This document shows, in pieces, positions 8,342-15,040 of a DNA stretch of 42,016 bases; within the stretch, counting starts at the first letter, position 1, and every line of letters begins with the position of its first letter. Source of the DNA: Euryarchaeota archaeon UBA561 (GTDB lineage Archaea > Thermoplasmatota > Poseidoniia > Poseidoniales > Poseidoniaceae); NCBI GenBank assembly GCA_002502295.1, contig DANX01000042.1, positions 1-42,016 on the forward strand. The letters are read 5' to 3'. The translations under genes and the position numbers were made by a program. The notes beneath the pieces were generated by a model. It did not search any database, was not told the DNA's origin, and saw only the letters and a list, made by a program, of their open reading frames with translations.

Positions 8342-9292
8342 TTGGTTGTCCTCGCCGTGCACGGAGGTGCAGGTGGCGATGGCCCATGGCGTGGCATGAC
8401 CGATGCCGACCCTCAGCGCATCGCCTGCATGCAAACGCTCCTGACCGATCTCGGGGCTCAACTCGCTTCAGGTGAACTCACGGCTACAGAAGCCGTCACC
8501 TTGGCGGTCGAAACCATGGAAGACGAGCCGCTGTTCAACGCTGGAAAGGGTTCGGTGTTGGACGAACATTGTGAGGTGAGCATGGATGCCAGTATCATGC
8601 GAGGTAGCGATCAAGCGGCTGGAGCAGTGATTGGTATGAAATCAACACGGCACCCAGTACGGGCGGCGAATCGTCTCTTGGTAAGAGGTTGGCCCGTAAT
8701 GTTAACCGGTTCAGCAGCCGACCGATTCGCAAAGCAAGAAGGTCTTGAACAGGTGGATTTGCCGTGGCTCAAAACGGACTTGCGCCTTGCGCAGTGGTCC
8801 AAGTGGAAGAATCACCGACTCCGTCCTGGAGCAACCGACGAGGAAGATGCGCTGCTTGACCACGACGGGGACGATGACGGCTGGGGCACGGTTGGGGCGG
8901 TCGCTATGGACACCGATGGAAACCTTGCAGCGGCCACGTCAACCGGGGGCATGACTGGAAAACCGGTCGGCCGTGTCGGCGATACAGGCATCATCGGAGC
9001 GGGCACGTGGGCCGACAACACCATCGCCGTCTCTTGTACCGGTGTTGGCGAGGCCTTCATTCGAACAGCAGCGGCCCATTCGATGGCCGTTCACCATCAA
9101 ACGCTCTCCTTGATTCAGGCAGCGGAACGTGTGTTGGAGGACGTGAAACCGTTTGAGGGGCGCGGGGGACTGATCGCGCTTAACGCCCAAGGAGAGGTAG
9201 TGATGCCGTTTCAGACGATGCTGATGTATCGGGGCGTGTATCAAGGTGGTGAAACTCAGGTTGGTATTGGACCTGAGTTCATTCAATCATAA
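8342..9292 (+). CDS. Isoaspartyl peptidase / L-asparaginase (Ntn hydrolase)
   Basis: A type 2 asparaginase precursor that hydrolyses L-asparagine and/or isoaspartyl dipeptides, removing damaged residues released by proteolysis. The HGGAGG strand opens the fold, followed by FNAGKGSV and MDASIM. The autocleavage site is Gly-Thr in WGTVGAVA, where the Thr becomes the N-terminal nucleophile. GRVGDTGIIGAG and STGG complete the substrate pocket. Start: the only upstream ATG (8231) would overlap the cyclophilin gene by 89 bases. A GGAGGG at 8329-8334 lies seven bases before a TTG at 8342, which gives a protein starting at the first conserved strand, as family members do; this TTG is therefore preferred, with 8312 (TTG) as second choice. 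Length about 316 residues, normal for the family, with a slightly acidic insert (DDGDDDG-like) before the cleavage site. Confidence 0.9.
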   Translation: MVVLAVHGGAGGDGPWRGMTDADPQRIACMQTLLTDLGAQLASGELTATEAVTLAVETMEDEPLFNAGKGSVLDEHCEVSMDASIMRGSDQAAGAVIGMKSTRHPVRAANRLLVRGWPVMLTGSAADRFAKQEGLEQVDLPWLKTDLRLAQWSKWKNHRLRPGATDEEDALLDHDGDDDGWGTVGAVAMDTDGNLAAATSTGGMTGKPVGRVGDTGIIGAGTWADNTIAVSCTGVGEAFIRTAAAHSMAVHHQTLSLIQAAERVLEDVKPFEGRGGLIALNAQGEVVMPFQTMLMYRGVYQGGETQVGIGPEFIQS

Positions 9293-9327
9293 ACGCCCCT
9301 AAGTTCATGACCCGTTGAGCAAACGGG

Positions 9328-10509
9328 ATGCTTGTGCCCGTGGATGCAGAAGAAGCTTTGCGCAGGGCAACGCTGATTCGTAGCGACCCATCGCTCAAGG
9401 GCGTTACTCGTCGCAACGCAGCCAACGACGGTGATGAAATTCAGTGGGAGTACCGCGCACCTGACGGTGAACTCGTTTTGGAAGATGACATCGTTGAACG
9501 CTGGAACAAGATGGGCCTACCACCCGCGTGGGAGGACGTCTGGATCTGTCCGAATCCGAGAGGGCACATCCAAGCGACTGGAAGGGACATCAAAGGCCGT
9601 CTGCAATACCGATACCATGCGGATTGGACCGAAATCACGACCGAAATGAAGTACGACGATGTGGTGTATTTTGCCTCACAACTCCCACGACTTCGACGCC
9701 AGGTTGCCCGAGACCTCGAAGCAGGAAGCATGAACCTCAACACGGTTGCTGCGCTGGTTGTTCGGTTGATTGACCTCTACAACATTCGCGTTGGTTCGGA
9801 TGAATATGCCAAAGCCAACGAATCCTACGGGCTAACCACCCTGAAATCCATGCACGTTAAACACATCAAAGGAGACGAGGCCGAAGGCCGTCATGATGCA
9901 GTGTTCTCATTCACTGGAAAATCCGGCAAAGATTGGGACATCACCATCAAGGACGATTACCTCGTTGACCTCATTCTGAAAACCAATCGCCTAGGGGCCA
10001 AAAACGCTGATTTGTTCATGTACATTTCAGAGGCTGGAAACGAAGTCGACCTCAAAGCAGAGCACATCAATCAATACATTCGTGAAGCAAGCGGCATGGG
10101 ATTTACAGCCAAAAATTTCCGAACATGGGCCGCAACATACCGCTGTGCGGAACGGCTGGCTTTTCTTACCTTACCTCGAACAGCGCACGACATGAAGAAG
10201 TGGATGAAATCCATGCCCAAGGTTGACTCGATGGACAAACTGTGGAACAAAGGGGATTGGACCCCTCCGACAAGCGATGCGGGCAAGAACAAGGCCATGC
10301 TCGCGGTGATCGATACCGTCGCTGCAAACCTTGGAAACACGAGGGCCGTTTGCCGTTCATCCTACATTCATCCTTGGTTCTTGGATGCCTACATCGAAGG
10401 ACGGCTGTCCGAAAAATGGGCTGAATTTGACGACATGCGCGCTATGGGCAACATGACTGGTGGAGAGAGCACCACCCTTCGTGTTCTGAAATCGGTCATC
10501 AGGGGTTGA
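9328..10509 (+). CDS. DNA topoisomerase IB, bacterial/poxvirus type
   Basis: Relaxes supercoils through a 3'-phosphotyrosine nick. At 393 residues it matches the bacterial (Deinococcus-like) family rather than the large eukaryotic/thaumarchaeal enzyme. The N-terminal domain has the PPAW-DVWICP-HIQATGRD-QYRYH hallmark (about residues 65-97). Catalytic residues by alignment to the family pattern are R154 (NIRVGS), K198 (TGKSGK), R265 (NFRTW), N337 (LGNTRA) and nucleophile Y346 (SSYIHP). Asn at the fourth position, where poxvirus and eukaryotic enzymes have His, is also the bacterial condition. The C-terminal ~35 residues after the Tyr form a short helical extension. Upstream, AATCATAAAC overlaps the end of the previous gene (near 9286-9295) and may be a weak TATA box. 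Likely acquired from bacteria or shared by this lineage; phylogeny not tested. Confidence 0.93.
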   Translation: MLVPVDAEEALRRATLIRSDPSLKGVTRRNAANDGDEIQWEYRAPDGELVLEDDIVERWNKMGLPPAWEDVWICPNPRGHIQATGRDIKGRLQYRYHADWTEITTEMKYDDVVYFASQLPRLRRQVARDLEAGSMNLNTVAALVVRLIDLYNIRVGSDEYAKANESYGLTTLKSMHVKHIKGDEAEGRHDAVFSFTGKSGKDWDITIKDDYLVDLILKTNRLGAKNADLFMYISEAGNEVDLKAEHINQYIREASGMGFTAKNFRTWAATYRCAERLAFLTLPRTAHDMKKWMKSMPKVDSMDKLWNKGDWTPPTSDAGKNKAMLAVIDTVAANLGNTRAVCRSSYIHPWFLDAYIEGRLSEKWAEFDDMRAMGNMTGGESTTLRVLKSVIRG

Positions 10510-10551
10510 GCTCCGACCTTCATCGCCGAGGCTCCTCGTTCAACGGCTCCG

Positions 10552-10562
10552 ATTTATTTATT
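10552..10562 (+). promoter_or_regulatory. TATA-like box of the RHH-fumarase gene
   Basis: An AT-only run (ATTTATTTATTAAA within 10552-10565) is centred about 29 bases before the ATG at 10587. This spacing fits an archaeal promoter giving a leaderless or nearly leaderless message. A T-run (TTTTTTT) lies between box and start. It is one of the clearest TATA boxes in the window. Confidence 0.65.
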
Positions 10563-10586
10563 AAACGCCGATGAAGGGTTTTTTTC

Positions 10587-12182
10587 ATGGCAAAACACCG
10601 GGCGGGCGACCGTCGAATTATGAGCATCAGCATCCCAGAAGACCTGGCAAAGAAATTGGATCGAAAGGTCGGCAAAGGTCGTGCGAACGGCCGTTCCGCC
10701 ACCATCGCTCGGTTGATTCAGCAGGGGCTTGAAACGAACGTCCCAGCAGCCGCTGCACCGCCTTCAACATCCTTGCAAGCCGAGGCTCCCGTGGGAGAGG
10801 TGCGTATTGAATCCGACACCATGGGTGAACTTGAGGTCCCCTCCGACCGATACTTCGGCTGCCAAACTGCACGCTCCCTTCTCAACTTTGACATAGCCAA
10901 CGACACGATGCCACTGGGCGTTATCCGAGCCTTTGGGGTGTTGAAGCAGGCTGCCGCAAAAACAAATGTCGCGCTCAAGCAGCTTGACCCAGAAATCGGC
11001 GACCTCATTGTTGCTGCATCACAAGAAGTGCTTGACGGGCATCTGAACGACCACTTTCCGCTCCGGGTTTGGCAGACTGGAAGCGGTACTCAATCGAACA
11101 TGAACACCAACGAAGTCATCGCCAACCGGGCCATTGAAATCGCTGGTGGAACCTTGGGTTCCAAATCGCCCGTTCATCCCAACGATCACGTAAACCGAGC
11201 CCAGTCGTCCAACGACACCTTTCCAACGGCCATGCACATCGCCGCTGCCGAAGCCTTCACTCATCGCTTGTTGCCCAGCGTTCGGGCGCTTCGAGACGCC
11301 CTGCACGCCAAAGCGAATCAGTGGCAAGGCATCGTGAAGATTGGAAGAACGCACCTCATGGACGCCGTGCCGCTGACGTTGGGTCAGGAGGCTTCGGGTT
11401 GGGTCGCTCAACTCGACGCCGATCTTCGAAGGCTCGACTTTGCTCTGGATGATTTGTTCGAATTGGCTCTCGGCGGCACGGCCGTTGGTACCGGACTCAA
11501 CGCTCACCCGCTCTTTGCTCAGATGGTGGCGGACGAGATTGCCAACATCACGGGACTTACCTTTTGTTCAGCCGAAAACAAGTTTGCTCAATTGGCGGCC
11601 CACGATGCCATCGTGGCGGCCTCAGGGGCCCTCAACACCCTCGCTGCATCGTTGATGAAGATCGCCAACGACATACGCTGGTTGGGCTCTGGTCCACGTT
11701 GTGGATTGGGTGAATTATCGCTCCCAGCGAATGAGCCCGGTTCCTCCATCATGCCAGGGAAGGTCAATCCGACTCAATCCGAGGCCATGACCATGGTGTG
11801 CTGCCAAGTCATGGGCAACCATACCGCCATCACCATCGGCGGGAGCCAAGGCAACTTCGAATTGAACGTGTTCAAGCCGATGATGATTCACAATTTCATG
11901 CATTCTGTGGATTTGCTCACGGATGCTTGCCGAACGTTCCGAACCCGCTGTGTCGAAGGCCTCGTAGCCGTTGAAGACAACATTCAATCCCATCTGGAAA
12001 ATTCCCTCATGTTGGTCACGGCCCTCAACAACCACATCGGCTATGATAAGGCGGCGAAGATCGCCAAAAATGCGCACGAAAAAGGCACGACGTTGCGGGA
12101 ATCAGCTCTGGAGCTTGGCTATTTGACCAACGACGAGTTCAACGATTGGGTCAAACCGGAGGACATGATTGGACCCTCTTGA
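10587..12182 (+). CDS. fumC: Class II fumarase with N-terminal ribbon-helix-helix DNA-binding domain
   Basis: Residues ~72-531 are a full class II fumarase, converting fumarate and water to L-malate. Seen are SGTQSNMN (166-173), HPNDHVN (197-203), GRTHLMDA with catalytic-base His256 (253-260) and the signature [11 protein letters not shown] (385-395). Ahead of it, residues ~9-49 read as a CopG/Arc-type ribbon-helix-helix: a basic start, strand [10 protein letters not shown], helix AKKLDRKV, a basic turn, then helix [14 protein letters not shown] Pro/Ala-rich linker (52-70) joins the two. One frame with no stop covers both parts, and the TATA box sits correctly for the ATG at 10587, so the fusion is not a start-choice artefact. 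Ordinary FumC proteins (~460 residues) lack this. RHH domains bind DNA as dimers and fumarase is a tetramer, so a DNA-binding or self-regulating enzyme is possible, but that is inference. Confidence 0.93.
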   Translation: MAKHRAGDRRIMSISIPEDLAKKLDRKVGKGRANGRSATIARLIQQGLETNVPAAAAPPSTSLQAEAPVGEVRIESDTMGELEVPSDRYFGCQTARSLLNFDIANDTMPLGVIRAFGVLKQAAAKTNVALKQLDPEIGDLIVAASQEVLDGHLNDHFPLRVWQTGSGTQSNMNTNEVIANRAIEIAGGTLGSKSPVHPNDHVNRAQSSNDTFPTAMHIAAAEAFTHRLLPSVRALRDALHAKANQWQGIVKIGRTHLMDAVPLTLGQEASGWVAQLDADLRRLDFALDDLFELALGGTAVGTGLNAHPLFAQMVADEIANITGLTFCSAENKFAQLAAHDAIVAASGALNTLAASLMKIANDIRWLGSGPRCGLGELSLPANEPGSSIMPGKVNPTQSEAMTMVCCQVMGNHTAITIGGSQGNFELNVFKPMMIHNFMHSVDLLTDACRTFRTRCVEGLVAVEDNIQSHLENSLMLVTALNNHIGYDKAAKIAKNAHEKGTTLRESALELGYLTNDEFNDWVKPEDMIGPS

Positions 12183-12254
12183 ACGGGCACGGTTTCGCTC
12201 AGAAAGTTAGAAACGATACGTTGAACGGCATCAAGCGCCGTAAGTGATTTCAAA

Positions 12255-12280
12255 GTGATATCACGGCAATATCTTTATGT
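12255..12280 (+). promoter_or_regulatory. TATA-like box and adjacent palindrome upstream of the SPFH operon
   Basis: ATCTTTATGT at 12271-12280 is centred about 27 bases before the ATG at 12303, right for a leaderless archaeal start. Directly upstream, at 12255-12264, is a perfect ten-base palindrome, GTGATATCAC, where a dimeric regulator could sit beside the TFB/TBP site. The operon encodes its own RHH protein, a natural candidate for such a site. The positions are seen; the regulatory link is inference, and ten-base palindromes do arise by chance. Confidence 0.45.
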
Positions 12281-12302
12281 CGAGGCTTTAGCACGGGTAC
12301 AT

Positions 12303-13223
12303 ATGCAGTCCATCGTTCCAGTTCAAGCCAATCAGCCGCGTCAGCGATTCAAAGACACGCCTATCCCGTCGATCAATGGATTCATCGGACTGGGAATCCA
12401 TGCCGCCCTCAGCATCGTTCTCCTGTTCGGCCAGATTCTCTGGGCCTTTGCATGGCCCATCGCGATCCTCCTGAACGTGGGTGGAGGTATTCTTTGGTTT
12501 CTCATGTGGAACAGTTATGTCATCATCAACCCAAACGAGGCGGTCGTAACCCAATTCTTTGGAAAGTATGTTGGCACCCTCAAGCAAGAAGGGTTCCGAT
12601 TTTTCATCAACCCGCTCTACGGGAAGTCCCGTATCTCGCTGCGGATTAACAATTTTGAATCGAGTAAATTGAAGGTCAATGACGTCAATGCAAACCCGAT
12701 CAACATTGCTGCAGTGGTTGTTTGGCGTGTTTACGATGCCGCTGAAGCAATGTTTGAGGTTGAGCAATACAGGCATTACGTGCAAATCCAGAGCGAGGCC
12801 GCCCTGCGCGAGATGGCAACAAAGTACCCTTACGACGCCATTGAGGAAAAGGACATCGGCGGCATCACGCTTTCCGGTCACCAAGACATCATTGCCAAAC
12901 AACTCCAAGCATCGGTTGAAGCGCGCTTGTCGCAGGCAGGCATCGCCGTTCTTGAAGCGAGAATCAGTTATCTTGCATACTCGACCGAAATTGCTCAAGC
13001 CATGCTCCGCCGTCAACAGGCAAGTGCTGTTGTCGCTGCGCGACGCGAAATCGTTGATGGGGCTGTCGGCATGGTGGAGTTGGCGCTGGAACAACTCAGT
13101 GCAAAGCAGATCATTGACTTGGACGAAGAAAAGAAGGCGACGATGGTGAGTAACCTCCTCGTCGTTTTGTGTTCAGAAACAGACACGACTCCTGTGGTAA
13201 ACACGGGCACGTTGTACCAGTGA
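12303..13223 (+). CDS. SPFH/band-7 domain membrane protein (stomatin/flotillin-like)
   Basis: About 306 residues. Two hydrophobic segments (about 26-45 and 47-69) anchor it as a hairpin or double span. The SPFH domain follows from residue ~72 (VIINPNEAVVTQFFGKYVGT, then the INPL and RINNFES strands). After it comes a long helical region rich in Ala, Glu, Gln and Arg that normally drives ring or cage oligomerisation. SPFH proteins organise membrane microdomains or regulate proteases such as FtsH; a partner protease is not seen here. Start: the frame is open to 12255, but the TATA box points to the ATG at 12303. It leads a four-gene run with gaps of 22, 27 and 17 bases, suggesting one transcript with the RHH protein and two paralogous membrane proteins. 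Confidence 0.9.
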   Translation: MQSIVPVQANQPRQRFKDTPIPSINGFIGLGIHAALSIVLLFGQILWAFAWPIAILLNVGGGILWFLMWNSYVIINPNEAVVTQFFGKYVGTLKQEGFRFFINPLYGKSRISLRINNFESSKLKVNDVNANPINIAAVVVWRVYDAAEAMFEVEQYRHYVQIQSEAALREMATKYPYDAIEEKDIGGITLSGHQDIIAKQLQASVEARLSQAGIAVLEARISYLAYSTEIAQAMLRRQQASAVVAARREIVDGAVGMVELALEQLSAKQIIDLDEEKKATMVSNLLVVLCSETDTTPVVNTGTLYQ

Positions 13224-13245
13224 GACAAGAAGGAGGGGTGAATCC

Positions 13246-13455
13246 ATGGGAGAAAGTTCGGGACGAAACCAAAACAAAGATGGCATGCCAGGGGGGCGAA
13301 AAAAGATGGAAAAGAAACGTATACTCTTGAGAATTGACCCTGCACTTCACAACGATTTGCGAATGTGGGCAGAAGACGATTTCCGATCCATCAATGCACA
13401 AATCGAATTCCTGCTAAAGCAAGCAGTCGCCAAGCAAAGGCGCAATGAGATTTGA
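13246..13455 (+). CDS. Small Arc/ribbon-helix-helix protein
   Basis: A 69-residue protein whose residues ~22-64 fit the Arc-type ribbon-helix-helix: strand KKRILLRIDPALH, helix NDLRMWAEDD, turn with Asn (FRSIN), and helix AQIEFLLKQAV. The first ~20 residues are Gly/Lys/Arg-rich and probably disordered. An AGGAGG at 13231-13236 lies nine bases before the ATG at 13246, supporting this start over the internal Met codons. Small proteins of this type are known next to SPFH genes in bacteria (from general knowledge, not checked here). It may bind operator DNA as a dimer, possibly the palindrome before the operon, or act as a structural partner of the SPFH protein. No toxin gene is adjacent, so a toxin-antitoxin role is not supported. 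Confidence 0.75.
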   Translation: MGESSGRNQNKDGMPGGRKKMEKKRILLRIDPALHNDLRMWAEDDFRSINAQIEFLLKQAVAKQRRNEI

Positions 13456-13467
13456 GGAACAGATCAC

Positions 13468-13473
13468 AGGAGG
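13468..13473 (+). promoter_or_regulatory. Shine-Dalgarno site that decides the start of the first twin membrane protein
   Basis: AGGAGG at 13468-13473 is only three bases from the ATG at 13477 but nine bases from the ATG at 13483. The second spacing is the usual one, so translation most likely begins at 13483 (MGLMDKLN). The second twin shows the same pattern: GAGGG at 14233-14237 abuts the ATG at 14238 and is six bases from the ATG at 14244. Confidence 0.6.
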
Positions 13474-13482
13474 ACGATGAAG

Positions 13483-14226
13483 ATGGGACTCATGGACAAA
13501 CTGAATTCAGTCGATCAGAGTTCACCAAACCACTCAGAGGAGAAGCACCTCGATGACATTCTTGACCGAGCAGAGTCCCTGATGGCTGCGATCGAAGCGG
13601 AAGGAGCTCCTTCGGGGGTCCATCTTGCGTACGAGTTGGAGTACCAGCGTGGGGGAAGGAACATTGTTGAATCCGGCTTTTGGGGATTGTTAGGCCTCAT
13701 GTTCATTGGCGTTCCTGTGGGAATGATTGCCATGATGTTGCTGGCTTTTCTCTCGAATCCATCAGGAATCACACCTCTGGGATTGATTTGCCTGCCTCTG
13801 TTAGGAGTGGGGGCATTTGCTTTCGCCTCAATGGGCAAGGACATCGTCAGTGAACCCGTTCGGAACCTTACCGACCCTGACCCCGTAGAACACGTGGTTG
13901 AACGTACCTGGCTCGATCCTGGTAATCGTTTTGTTGCAGTCTATCTTCATGCAACAGATGATGAGAGCGGCATCGAATACAAACCCGAAATTGTTACTGC
14001 ATTTTTCCTTGGGGAAAACAGCTATGTTTCCGTGGGGACTCAACATCCACACGGTGGAGCAGACCACGTTGACCCAGGCCGCGAGATTGTAGCCATTTAT
14101 GCAATGACCAAGATTACCGATTACCATAGTGCACACACAATTACATTCGCGTATGGCCAACGACTCAAGGCGGATGAACTCGGCAAAACAATCAGCGATG
14201 TCATGGGCATTCGACTGAAAAATTAA
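13483..14226 (+). CDS. Two-span membrane protein of unknown function, first of a paralogous pair
   Basis: About 247 residues starting MGLMDKLN. The N-terminal ~50 residues are soluble and charged. Then comes a YQRGGRN-like basic motif just before two hydrophobic segments (about 67-90 and 98-116). A conserved NLTDPDP motif follows, then a ~110-residue soluble C-terminal domain with alternating beta-like stretches. The layout matches the next gene motif by motif (RGGR before the spans, N-L-T-[DN]-P-D-P after them), so the two are tandem duplicates that have diverged strongly in the rest. I do not recognise the family. Position in the SPFH operon suggests a membrane-complex partner of the SPFH protein. 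Start is set by the Shine-Dalgarno site at 13468-13473; 13477 is the alternative. Confidence 0.8.
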   Translation: MGLMDKLNSVDQSSPNHSEEKHLDDILDRAESLMAAIEAEGAPSGVHLAYELEYQRGGRNIVESGFWGLLGLMFIGVPVGMIAMMLLAFLSNPSGITPLGLICLPLLGVGAFAFASMGKDIVSEPVRNLTDPDPVEHVVERTWLDPGNRFVAVYLHATDDESGIEYKPEIVTAFFLGENSYVSVGTQHPHGGADHVDPGREIVAIYAMTKITDYHSAHTITFAYGQRLKADELGKTISDVMGIRLKN

Positions 14227-14243
14227 CCAAAAGAGGGATGAAG

Positions 14244-15032
14244 ATGGGACTCATGGACAAGCTCAACAACGACGCAAACTTAACCCGTTCCAGTCAACCA
14301 ATGAAACAACGAAAAGAGGACGAGGGAAGAGGGCAGCGTCTCTTGGATTCAATCGAGGAACATGGCGTGCCCGACAACGTCATTCTCCTGACTGAAAACG
14401 CCTACAAGCGAGGAGGAAGGCAGATTGGGGCTTCCCTGGTTGGCGCAGTTTTTGGTTCGATGTTCTTCTTGTTGCCGATTGGTCTGATGATTGTGTCGGT
14501 GTTTGGAGGGGCACCCTTCATCATCCCCTGTATCGGTGTAGTCGGTATCCCATTCTTTTGGTTTGGTTCTCGACTGGCAGGGCCAGCGTTTCAAAATCTA
14601 ACCAATCCCGATCCCCCCGAAGATGTTGTCGAGATGCTGTGGTATGATTCAAGGCACCGATTCCTTGCAGGCATTGAACACACTTCTGATGCAGAAACTG
14701 GCCAAGAATACTACCCTGAATTGTCGTATGGAATTTATCTCAAAGACGGTGATGAGATTGCGATTTTATACGACACCCCAAGTGAAGGCGGAATGACGAG
14801 CGGCGACCGGCGTGTGTGCTTATGGGACCCCCAGAGCGAACTGGAAAGCTACGTCGTGCTAAATCTGCAGTGGTTTGGATACCACGATGAAGAGAAGGCC
14901 CGAGATCGAGCAAGATTCTTTGCCCGTAAGTTGAGGCTTCGATTTGAGCACGAAGAGAATGAGATTACTGGATGGAACATGGAAGTCGTGAATCCAGGCG
15001 GTGGGTTCCTCATCACCAGAGGCAGCCCTTGA
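14244..15032 (+). CDS. Two-span membrane protein of unknown function, second of the pair
   Basis: About 262 residues, paralogous to the preceding gene. It shares the MGLMDKLN start, a YKRGGRQ motif before two hydrophobic segments (about 66-88 and 92-110), and NLTNPDPPEDVVE after them. A soluble C-terminal domain of ~140 residues is richer in acidic and aromatic residues than in its twin. It ends with a short Gly-rich stretch. The first 23 coding bases from 14238 are identical to those from 13477 in the twin, though the flanking sequence is not. It is the last gene of the SPFH operon and is convergent with PEP synthase eight bases away; no clear terminator fits in the gap. Function unknown. 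Confidence 0.8.
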   Translation: MGLMDKLNNDANLTRSSQPMKQRKEDEGRGQRLLDSIEEHGVPDNVILLTENAYKRGGRQIGASLVGAVFGSMFFLLPIGLMIVSVFGGAPFIIPCIGVVGIPFFWFGSRLAGPAFQNLTNPDPPEDVVEMLWYDSRHRFLAGIEHTSDAETGQEYYPELSYGIYLKDGDEIAILYDTPSEGGMTSGDRRVCLWDPQSELESYVVLNLQWFGYHDEEKARDRARFFARKLRLRFEHEENEITGWNMEVVNPGGGFLITRGSP

Positions 15033-15040
15033 CAGTGCCT

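Noticed and set aside
12288..13094. A 268-residue minus-strand open frame opposite the SPFH gene
   Set aside because: No family features; the SPFH reading is well supported on the plus strand.
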